Origin: Candidatus Pacearchaeota archaeon
GTDB lineage: Archaea > Nanobdellota > Nanobdellia > Pacearchaeales > GW2011-AR1
Assembly: GCA_023136775.1 (NCBI GenBank)
Contig: JAGLQO010000026.1
Location: 1 to 36,493 of the forward strand
DNA: 36,493 nucleotides
Reading direction: 5' to 3'
The notes under the pieces are model-generated. The model ran no database searches and had not been told where the DNA came from. It was given only the letters and a program-made list of their open reading frames with translations. Positions 21,154 to 28,525 of this stretch are shown here, piece by piece. A program made the translations under genes and the position numbers. Within the stretch, counting starts at the first letter, position 1, and each line of letters opens with the position of its first letter.

Positions 21154-22260
21154 ATGAACGGAAATTTAATTTATGATACAACGCTTAGAGATGGAGAACA
21201 AATGCCAGGGGTTGTTTTTTCACGTAATGAAAAAATTAATTTGGCAAAAAAAATAAGTGAATTTGGAGCTACAATAATAGACATAATGCCAGCCGTCAGT
21301 AAAGAGGAATACGAAACTACTAAATATTTAGTAGACTTAAATTTAGATGCAGAAATTTCAGCTTCTACAATGATGAGAAAAAATGCAATTGATCTGGCTT
21401 ATAATTGTGGAGTTAAAAGAGTTTGTATGTTTTCTCCTGTTTCTAAAATCCAAATGGACAAAATGTCCAGCAAAGAAAATTTAAAAAGAGCCATAGAATA
21501 TGTTAATTATGCTAGCGACAAAGGACTAACGGTTGATTTTGCTGGAGTTGATTCTACTCGAGCAGACAAAAAATATTTAATTAATTTTATTAATACATTA
21601 GAAGGACAAATAGATTATTTTTTTGCTTGTGATAGCTTGGGAAAATTAACCCCTAAACAAACTGAAACTTTTGTTTCTATGCTAAAAAATGAAACAAATG
21701 TAAAACTAGGGCTTCATTGTCATAATGATTTTGGACAAGCTGTTGCTAATAGTTTAATTGGTTTGGAAGTTGGTGCAGATATTGTTTCTGGAACTTTTGG
21801 AGGGATAGGAGAAAGAGCAGGAAACGCTGCACTTGAGGAAATTGTAATGGGAATGAGGGAGCAATACGGCACAACTTTACCTATCAAATATGAAATGTTA
21901 AGTGAAATTTGCAAAGATGTTGCAAAATATTCTGGAATTCAACTACAAGAACATAAAGCGATTTCGGGTAAAAATGCATTTATCCATGAATCTGGCGTTC
22001 ATGTAGATGCAATGTTAAAAAACATAAAAAGTTATGAAAATTTTAATCCCACTGAAATTGGCAGAACTCGAAAATTTGTTGCAGGAAAACATTCTGGAGA
22101 AAATATTTTAAGATACTGGTTCGAAGATAAATTTAGCAATGAGGAATATAAAAATATGCTACAACAAATTAAAGATTGGTCAAGAAAATATAAAACGGCT
22201 TTCTGTAAAGACGACGTTTCAAAATTGCTTAAAGGAGAAATTTTATTTAATGGAAATTAA
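21154..22260 (+). CDS. Homocitrate/2-isopropylmalate synthase-like enzyme (HMGL-like TIM barrel)
   Basis: The ATG at 21154 gives 'MNGNLIYDTTLRDGEQMPG'; a GTG at 21142 is an alternative. 368 residues without the LeuA C-terminal regulatory domain. Motifs: 'DTTLRDGEQMPG' (metal and catalytic residues), 'GLHCHNDFGQAVANSL', 'GTFGGIGERAGNAALEE', and 'HESGVHVDAMLKN', followed by a 'VAGKHSGENIL' helical subdomain. This matches the NifV/AksA/homocitrate-synthase branch, condensing acetyl-CoA with a 2-oxoacid. It sits inside an isoprenoid operon, with no leucine or lysine genes nearby, so its substrate is uncertain. Confidence 0.85.
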   Translation: MNGNLIYDTTLRDGEQMPGVVFSRNEKINLAKKISEFGATIIDIMPAVSKEEYETTKYLVDLNLDAEISASTMMRKNAIDLAYNCGVKRVCMFSPVSKIQMDKMSSKENLKRAIEYVNYASDKGLTVDFAGVDSTRADKKYLINFINTLEGQIDYFFACDSLGKLTPKQTETFVSMLKNETNVKLGLHCHNDFGQAVANSLIGLEVGADIVSGTFGGIGERAGNAALEEIVMGMREQYGTTLPIKYEMLSEICKDVAKYSGIQLQEHKAISGKNAFIHESGVHVDAMLKNIKSYENFNPTEIGRTRKFVAGKHSGENILRYWFEDKFSNEEYKNMLQQIKDWSRKYKTAFCKDDVSKLLKGEILFNGN

Positions 22261-23296
22261 AGAAATTTTAAAACAAGAAGTTTTGGAAATAGATAAATTA
22301 ATCGAAAAATCTATTCCAAGAAATTGTAAAGGATGGATAAACAAAACTCTTGGAAATTCAAAATGGGAATATGATGAGAAAGCATGTAATGAATCTATCA
22401 CTAATCCTATCTGGAATTTGCTCGACAGGGGAGGAAAAAGATGGAGACCTTTTTTAATGAAATTTTCGTATTTTGCAACTGGAGGAAAAGAAAACATAAA
22501 TGAATTTTTATCTATTCCAGAAATTATCCATAATGGAACATTAATGATTGACGACATAGAGGACAGTTCAGATATACGTAGAGGAAAAGAATGTATTCAT
22601 AAAATCTATGGGAATGATATCGCTATTAATGCTGGAAATATGATGTATTATTTGCCCACTCTAGTTTTAACAAAAAATAATTCTTTAGACTTAGAAACAA
22701 AAGTCAAAATTTATGAATTAATTAACGAAGAAATGGTGAAATTGCATTTTGGACAAGGAATGGATATTTTTTGGCACAAGGGGAATAAAATTCCAAATGA
22801 AAAACAATATTTACAAATGTGCGCTTTTAAAACTGGGACGCTTAGCAGAATGTCTGCGAAACTAGGAGCAATACTTGCTGGAGCAACTGATTCTCAAATA
22901 GATGCACTCGGAAATTTTGCAGAATCAATTGGTATCGCATTTCAAATTCAAGATGATATTTTAAATATAACACCAAGTAAAAACTGGGGGAAGGATTTCG
23001 GAGACGATATCAACGAAGGAAAAAGAACATTATTAATAATTAAAGCATTAGAGAAAAATTCCGAAAACGACAAAGATGATTTAATCGGTATACTAAATAT
23101 GCAAACAAAAAATAAAGTTTTAATTTCAGAAGCAATTAAAATTATAAAAAAATCCAACGCTATAGAATATTCTTTCAATCTTGCGAAAAAAATAGTAAAC
23201 GATGCATGGGAAAAATTAGAATCAACACTAGAGGAATCAACAGCTAAAAATAAATTAAAACTCTTATCAGATTTTGTGATAAACCGCGACATATGA
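22250..23296 (+). CDS. Polyprenyl (geranylgeranyl-type) diphosphate synthase
   Basis: The start at 22250 ('MEIKEILKQEVLEIDKL') is preferred to the track start at 22139, which overlaps the previous gene by over 100 bases; 'aaggag' lies 13 bases upstream. 348 residues. The two Asp-rich motifs of trans-prenyl synthases are present: 'LMIDDIEDSSDIRRG' (DDxxD) and 'FQIQDDILNI' (DDxxN-like), with 'GGKRWRPFLM' near the start and 'FKTGTLSRMSAKLG' between. It extends IPP/DMAPP to a C15-C20 (or longer) chain for archaeal lipids. It overlaps the preceding stop by 11 bases and the idi start by ATGA. Confidence 0.92.
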   Translation: MEIKEILKQEVLEIDKLIEKSIPRNCKGWINKTLGNSKWEYDEKACNESITNPIWNLLDRGGKRWRPFLMKFSYFATGGKENINEFLSIPEIIHNGTLMIDDIEDSSDIRRGKECIHKIYGNDIAINAGNMMYYLPTLVLTKNNSLDLETKVKIYELINEEMVKLHFGQGMDIFWHKGNKIPNEKQYLQMCAFKTGTLSRMSAKLGAILAGATDSQIDALGNFAESIGIAFQIQDDILNITPSKNWGKDFGDDINEGKRTLLIIKALEKNSENDKDDLIGILNMQTKNKVLISEAIKIIKKSNAIEYSFNLAKKIVNDAWEKLESTLEESTAKNKLKLLSDFVINRDI

Positions 23297-23811
23297 AAGA
23301 TGAATTAATTTTAGTTGACACAGAAGATAATGAAATTGGATTCGAAGAAAAAGAAAAATGTCATGTAAAAAATGGAATACTACACAGAGCATTTTCTATT
23401 TTTATTTTCAACGAGGAAAAAGAACTTCTAATTCAGCAAAGAGGAAAGTACAAAATGCTTTGGCCTCTTTTTTGGAGTAACAGCTGTTGCTCTCATCCAA
23501 GAAAAGGTGAATCAATAGAAAATGCTGCATCTAGAAGAATAGTTGAAGAATGCGGAATCGCATGTGAACTAAAAAGAATTTACAAATTCAAATACTCTAG
23601 CAAATTTGAAGAAGTTGGAAGTGAAAATGAAATTTGCCATGTATTTATAGGAAAGAACAATAACAATCCAATCGTAAACTTAGAAGAAATTGAAAACTGG
23701 AAATGGATAAAAATTCCAGACTTATTAAATGATATATCTAAAAATCCAAATAAATACACTCCATGGTTCAAATTGGAATTAATAGAACTAAAGAAAAGAA
23801 ATTTATTATAA
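23293..23811 (+). CDS. idi: Isopentenyl-diphosphate isomerase type I
   Basis: 172 residues of the Nudix-fold type I IDI, which interconverts IPP and DMAPP and supplies the starter for the prenyl synthase encoded just before it. Active-site residues are visible: the metal/catalytic Cys in 'WSNSCCSHPRKGE', the Nudix helix 'AASRRIVEECGIA' and the catalytic Glu in 'GSENEICHVFIG'. Length fits the family. Many archaea instead use the unrelated type II enzyme, so this type I copy is of some note. The ATGA overlap indicates coupling with the upstream gene; the operon ends at a family-I repeat. Confidence 0.95.
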   Translation: MKDELILVDTEDNEIGFEEKEKCHVKNGILHRAFSIFIFNEEKELLIQQRGKYKMLWPLFWSNSCCSHPRKGESIENAASRRIVEECGIACELKRIYKFKYSSKFEEVGSENEICHVFIGKNNNNPIVNLEEIENWKWIKIPDLLNDISKNPNKYTPWFKLELIELKKRNLL

Positions 23812-23824
23812 AAACAAACCATAA

Positions 23825-23990
23825 GCGCGAAAAAAGAGCGCAACAATGTATCAAAAACCCCACTCACCCGTTACCTCCGTCCTGTTACCTGTTACCCCGC
23901 GTAGCACATGCCCGTTACCTCCGTCCTGTTACCCCGCGTAGCGTGTGCCTCCGTCCACAAACCCCAGTCCGTAAATTCCAAAGAATTTAC
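23825..23990. repeat. Family-I intergenic repeat, second long copy
   Basis: Starts 'gcgcgaaaaaagagcgc' + 'aacaatgtat', then 'cccgttacctccgtcctgtt' units and 'ccgcgtagcacatg'/'ccgcgtagcgtgtg', ends with the hairpin 'gtaaattccaaagaatttac'. The order and lengths closely follow the copy at 8402-8566, on the same strand. The track ORF 23763-24047 runs through it and is not a gene. Confidence 0.85.
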
Positions 23991-24078
23991 TACAATATGG
24001 ACAATATTGCACCTTATTTCAAAAAATTTATCCCAAAAAGCGAATAAACATTAAAATAAAAGCACCCCTTAATAACTA

Positions 24079-26286
24079 ATGAGTGATGGACTTAGTAGTC
24101 AAAACGCTAACATAAGCGAATACATAGAGAAATTCAGGGGAGCAGAAAATTTTATAAAAAAAATAATAAATTCTATAACCGGTGAATTAAATATTGTTAA
24201 TGTAAATACCTTCGAAGTAGAAGTTTCTAATTCTAAAAATTTTAGACCAGGAATAAAATGTTACGAATTAATTAAAGAAAAATCAGAAGAATGCAAAAAA
24301 AGTGAATGCATAATTCATAAAGTAATGCTTAGCAAAAAGGAACAAACAAATTCATCAACACATAGCCAAGACGGAAAACTTCTAAAAGTAACTGGATATC
24401 CAATAATAGATGGAAATGGCAACGTCGCAAGTATAATTATGTATGAAACCGATATCTCAAAACAAACAAAAGTAAAAGAAAATTACAATATGCTTTATCA
24501 TACCATGAAAGATGGATTCTGCCTAAACGAAATGATTTATGAGAATGATAAACCGATTGATTGGAAAATTTTAGAAGTAAATGATGCGTATAAGAACATA
24601 TTTGGGAATCATGTAAAGAATATGAAAGCCAGTGAAATTATTCCAAACCTATATGGGAAATATATAGATCATTTCAACAAAGCAATAAAAAAAGATACCA
24701 TCCAAAAAACAAAAACTCCCGTAGAAATAAATGATAAATCTTATGAATTCATAACTTTCAAAGCTGGAAAAGATAGATTCATAAATTTAATAAAAGACGT
24801 AACTGATGAACACATTAACAATGGAAAACTCCTGGAAATAGAAGAAAAATTTTATGATATTCTACAGAATTCTCAAGATCTCGTATACCGATACAATTTC
24901 AGAGAAGATAAATTTGATTATGTAAGCGAATCTGTTTTTACAATTCTCGGATACCCTTTAGGAGAATTTATGGCAATGAAAAATGAAGACTTCAACAAGA
25001 AAATTCATCCAGACGATTTAAACAAATTCCAAATACCAAATACATTAGAACAAGAAGTATCTATATCCCTAGAATACAGATTCAAAAAACAAAATGACGG
25101 ATATGTTTGGATTAGGGGTAAACGAATTATATTCCGTGATGAAAAGGGAAAATTAGCATATGTAATAGAAGATATGAGAGACATTACATCTGAAAAGTTA
25201 ATCGAAGAAGAAAAAATTAATCTTGAAGAAAAAATTATGCAAATAAAAGGAAAAGAACTTGAAATAAAAGAAAGAATTGCCTTAACAGATAAAGAAAAAA
25301 TTGTTCTCTGGGGTCTTTGCAGATACCCCCTACTAAACGATGAAGAGCTTTCAAGCAAACTTAATCTAAAAAGATCTACTCTAACCGCAATAAAAAATAG
25401 GCTAAAAACAAAAAAATGGTTTAGTTTAATTTATCTTCCAAATTTTCATAAACTCGGATGTCAATTCACTTCCATTTTTGAAGGAAATTTAAGCAAAAGT
25501 GCAAAAGTGAAAACTTTGAATTTAACACTAATCAAAGAAACTCCTGAAGTATTCCTAAACAACTATCAAGATGATAAATTTTTTGGAATATTTGTTTCAG
25601 ATAAATTTGTTTCTTTCAAAAAATTCATTGATGCATTCACGGAAGACAACAAAGATATTTTCAGAATGGGAACAAAAGAAAATAATTTTTTTTATGGACT
25701 AGATAGCATAGAACTTTTAGGAGCCTCTGGAATGGTAAACAATTCATTTAATTTAGGAATGAAAGAAAAATCTATAATTTATAATTTTGAAGGAAACGGA
25801 CAACCCTTAAATACAAATGAAAAAAGAGTTTTGTTGGCAATGGTTAAAAATTCTGAAATGTCTTCTGCAGAAATATCAAAAAAAGTTTGGATATCAAAAC
25901 CGACAGTCATCAAAATTAAGAAAAAACTCATAGATGAAGAATATATTTACCCAATAATATTTCCCGATTTCAAAAAATTAGGATTTCCCTATGTCGCAAA
26001 ATTCTCCTTAGAATTTGATTCCAATATACCAAAAGAAATAAGTAAGGGCTCAAAGGATGCAAGAACCATTCTTAGAATAACTGAAAAGAAAAGATTAACA
26101 AAATTCCTCTTATTGACAAATGAAGAAGAATATAACGAAGAAGTAGAACTATTGCGTGAATCCTATAGAAAAAGTGGAATTTATTTTACATTAGAAAATG
26201 AATTATTTCCCCTTCAAAAAAGACATTCAAATAATTTCAAACTAGAAGAACTCATCAGCGATCTTTTATTCAGAGATGAAATATAA
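24079..26286 (+). CDS. PAS-domain sensor fused to two wHTH modules (one-component regulator)
   Basis: 735 residues. Three PAS-like domains occupy about 20-130, 135-245 and 250-380; each ends with a PAC-type strand such as 'GNVASIIMYETDISKQ' or 'GKLAYVIEDMRDIT'. PAS 1 carries C61, C72 and C77 ('KCYELIKEKSEECKKSECI'), like redox- or metal-sensing PAS domains. A coiled coil (~380-410) leads to two wHTH + ligand-domain repeats, at about 415-560 ('DEELSSKLNLKRSTLTAIKN') and 590-735 ('SSAEISKKVWISKPTVIKIK'). No kinase domain is present, so signal and DNA binding are in one chain. Target genes are unknown; it stands alone between two repeats. Confidence 0.8.
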   Translation: MSDGLSSQNANISEYIEKFRGAENFIKKIINSITGELNIVNVNTFEVEVSNSKNFRPGIKCYELIKEKSEECKKSECIIHKVMLSKKEQTNSSTHSQDGKLLKVTGYPIIDGNGNVASIIMYETDISKQTKVKENYNMLYHTMKDGFCLNEMIYENDKPIDWKILEVNDAYKNIFGNHVKNMKASEIIPNLYGKYIDHFNKAIKKDTIQKTKTPVEINDKSYEFITFKAGKDRFINLIKDVTDEHINNGKLLEIEEKFYDILQNSQDLVYRYNFREDKFDYVSESVFTILGYPLGEFMAMKNEDFNKKIHPDDLNKFQIPNTLEQEVSISLEYRFKKQNDGYVWIRGKRIIFRDEKGKLAYVIEDMRDITSEKLIEEEKINLEEKIMQIKGKELEIKERIALTDKEKIVLWGLCRYPLLNDEELSSKLNLKRSTLTAIKNRLKTKKWFSLIYLPNFHKLGCQFTSIFEGNLSKSAKVKTLNLTLIKETPEVFLNNYQDDKFFGIFVSDKFVSFKKFIDAFTEDNKDIFRMGTKENNFFYGLDSIELLGASGMVNNSFNLGMKEKSIIYNFEGNGQPLNTNEKRVLLAMVKNSEMSSAEISKKVWISKPTVIKIKKKLIDEEYIYPIIFPDFKKLGFPYVAKFSLEFDSNIPKEISKGSKDARTILRITEKKRLTKFLLLTNEEEYNEEVELLRESYRKSGIYFTLENELFPLQKRHSNNFKLEELISDLLFRDEI

Positions 26287-26290
26287 TTTT

Positions 26291-26376
26291 GCCCCATCAC
26301 CCCAGACCAGTAAATTCCGCAGAATCACACCCACCGTAAATCCAAAGGATTTACCTCTACCTCGCGAAGCGCGTCT
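26291..26376. repeat. Family-I-like intergenic repeat at a gene end
   Basis: Holds 'ccccatcaccccagacc', 'gtaaatccaaaggatttac' (hairpin with AAA loop) and 'cgcgaagcgcg'. It overlaps the 3' end of the decarboxylase gene on the minus strand, whose last residues 'TRFAR' are encoded by the repeat. Confidence 0.65.
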
Positions 26377-27397
26377 CTAATTTCTTGTAGCCAAAAAAAT
26401 CAGTCGTATAATTATATGCACCCGCATTAAGAAATGTCAAAGTATCACCCACCTTTGGATTATCCAATTTCACCTTATACCTAAAAATATCATCTCTCGT
26501 CGGAGAATTTCCCTTAATTAAATAAAAATCTTTACATGCATCATCATCAGATAATTCTTGCTTAACCAACATTTTAGTTCCAGTTAAAATACAATCAATC
26601 GCACCATTATACATCGTCATATTAACAATTAAATTATTTTCTTGAATTTGAATAATTTCCACATTAAGCTCAATACACGGTGCTGCAATAAATCTTCCAG
26701 GCTCAATTATCATTTCAATATCATGCTCCTCTAAAAATTCTCTGGCAACAACTAATTTCTTAAAAATATAAGGGAAAACATCTACCGTAGAACTTCGGTA
26801 TACCGCGGGCAAACCTCCACCAATATTAACTGAATTAATTCTTTCTAATGTAATTTTATCTAAAGAATCCTCAACTTCTTCTTGAATTTCCCACTCTGAA
26901 GTATTCTGAGATTTCCGATGAATATGAACTCCGATTTTATCAATCAACTCATTATCTTTTATTTCTAAAATTATTTCATTGACTTTTCTAGCTGACATTC
27001 CATAAACAAAATACTTTCCAGATCCAATTCTATGTTCTTGAAATTTCATTCGTAAAGATAAATTTATTTTTACACCTAACTCTTTACTGGCTTCTAAAAT
27101 CCTTTCTAAATCAATCTCGTTATCAACGACAAAAGTTTTAATTCCAGTTTTTAAAATACTTTTTAATTCGTCCACGGATTCAGCCTGAGTAAAAAAAGAA
27201 ATTTTAGATTTATCTTTAATCATTTCAATTTCTTGATCACTGTGAATAGAAAAATCAACTGATGGAGTCTCTATTTGTAAAATATCTCCAACTTGACGAT
27301 TAGTTTTATATGAATAAGAAACTTTCAATCCTAAATCTTCTAGAACTTTTACCTGTTCTGATAATTTAGATTTTGATAAAACAAACTGTGCTTCCAT
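26357..27397 (-). CDS. Fold-type III PLP-dependent decarboxylase (ornithine/arginine/DAP decarboxylase superfamily)
   Basis: The ATG at 27397 ('MEAQFVLSKSKLSEQVKVL') overlaps the upstream stop (TAATG) and matches the family N-terminus; the track start is too early. 346 residues. PLP Lys is K31 in 'SYSYKTN', followed by 'SVDFSIHSDQEIEMI', 'GVHIHRKSQN', 'SVNIGGGLPAVY' and 'MIIEPGRFIAAP', the glycine and EPGR motifs that hold the PLP phosphate. The C-terminal catalytic motif usually 'PTCD' reads 'PTRD', so the active-site Cys is lost. Genetic coupling to deoxyhypusine synthase suggests it makes a polyamine precursor; the substrate is not determined. Confidence 0.8.
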   Translation of the reverse strand: MEAQFVLSKSKLSEQVKVLEDLGLKVSYSYKTNRQVGDILQIETPSVDFSIHSDQEIEMIKDKSKISFFTQAESVDELKSILKTGIKTFVVDNEIDLERILEASKELGVKINLSLRMKFQEHRIGSGKYFVYGMSARKVNEIILEIKDNELIDKIGVHIHRKSQNTSEWEIQEEVEDSLDKITLERINSVNIGGGLPAVYRSSTVDVFPYIFKKLVVAREFLEEHDIEMIIEPGRFIAAPCIELNVEIIQIQENNLIVNMTMYNGAIDCILTGTKMLVKQELSDDDACKDFYLIKGNSPTRDDIFRYKVKLDNPKVGDTLTFLNAGAYNYTTDFFGYKKLETRFAR

Positions 27398-28338
27398 TAT
27401 TCTAGCATTCCCTCTTCTTTCATATTGTCCATAACATTCATCATCATTAATGGAAATGTAATACAAACGTCACCCTTTACAGTTGCAGCCTGAGCATCAT
27501 CTTTTAACTTTCCCCAAGATTTCGCTTCTTGAGTCGTAGCTCCAGACATTGAACCTGATTGTGGACTCGATGTTGTCATGTATACCGCATAATCAAACCC
27601 TCCAGAAAGTAAGGCTGCAAAGATTGCATAATGTTTTGAAATTGATCCACCAAGAGAAATCAATCCTTTTTTATCATCAAAAGATAAATCCGTCACAACT
27701 CGCTCCATATCCTTAATTGTATCAACGATAAAATCATCGTGCTTTTGCTGAAACATAAAAAGCTGAAATCCAAATGAAGAATCAGCTATTCCTGGACAAT
27801 AAATTGGAATATTATTTTTTGCAGCTTGATAAAGAATTGAATTTTCATCATCAAGCAATAGTCCCAATTCATAAAGTAACTCAGAAACTGGCAATCTCTT
27901 TTTCTTCTCATAAATTTTTGTCAAATATTCTGTCATCTTATCCTCAAATTTCATATAAGATTCACTTCGAATAACCAAATTCCCAACCCTATTCTCCCCC
28001 CTCTCATGAAGAGCCGTATCATCAGCATGAAAATTTGAAATTTCAAAAGCCTCTCCAAATGATTTCATAATATCCTCTTCAATAGCGCCAGAAGTTGTAA
28101 CTAAAATATTTGGAATTTTCATTTTACAAAGTTGTGCAAAAAATCCACGAAGTCCAGTTGTCACCATATTGGATGTAAACGTCAAGAAAACCTTTGAACC
28201 ACTTCTTTTCATTTTAAGAACGACCTTTGCTGCTTCACTTAATTCAATCGCTTGATACCCCAAATTTCCAAATGAGTCCACGAGTTCATTTACCGTCATG
28301 TTCGGTTTCCATGTAAAATCTTTAACTTTTTTTGCCAT
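27397..28338 (-). CDS. dys: Deoxyhypusine synthase
   Basis: 313 residues of the NAD-dependent enzyme that moves the aminobutyl part of spermidine (or agmatine in some archaea) to a Lys of aIF5A. Conserved parts: 'KVFLTFTSNMVTTGLRG' and 'ILVTTSGAIEEDIMKSFG' (NAD-binding), 'IPIYCPGIADSSFGFQ' (substrate pocket) and 'GGSISKHYAIFAALLSGGFDYAVYMTT', where the Lys after 'GGSIS' corresponds to the enzyme-intermediate Lys. The active-site 'GSMSGATTQEAKSWGKL' also fits. Its stop overlaps the start of the decarboxylase gene, forming a two-gene polyamine/hypusine operon. aIF5A itself is not in the window. Confidence 0.95.
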   Translation of the reverse strand: MAKKVKDFTWKPNMTVNELVDSFGNLGYQAIELSEAAKVVLKMKRSGSKVFLTFTSNMVTTGLRGFFAQLCKMKIPNILVTTSGAIEEDIMKSFGEAFEISNFHADDTALHERGENRVGNLVIRSESYMKFEDKMTEYLTKIYEKKKRLPVSELLYELGLLLDDENSILYQAAKNNIPIYCPGIADSSFGFQLFMFQQKHDDFIVDTIKDMERVVTDLSFDDKKGLISLGGSISKHYAIFAALLSGGFDYAVYMTTSSPQSGSMSGATTQEAKSWGKLKDDAQAATVKGDVCITFPLMMMNVMDNMKEEGMLE

Positions 28339-28508
28339 TTTTGTTTATGTATATTGATACTCTTTCTAAGAGCCATAATATAATATACCAAAAGATAATA
28401 AATAATTTAGATAAAATAGAGTAGTGACTAGTAATCTTCTAGTACTTTGGTATTGGAATTGCCATACTCATATTTTTATTACCGATTAGTAGTTTAAAAG
28501 TGTTGCGG

Positions 28509-28522
28509 ATTGGTATACCAAT
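28509..28522. promoter_or_regulatory. Perfect 14-bp palindrome between operons
   Basis: 'attggtataccaat' is self-complementary. It lies 4 bases beyond the stop of the 566-aa gene and upstream of the hypusine operon, in a gene-free 187-base stretch that also has 'ctagtaatcttctag'. It could be an operator; role unknown. Confidence 0.4.
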
Positions 28523-28525
28523 TCT

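Noticed and set aside
23763-24047. ORF starting inside idi
   Set aside because: Mostly translation of a family-I repeat.
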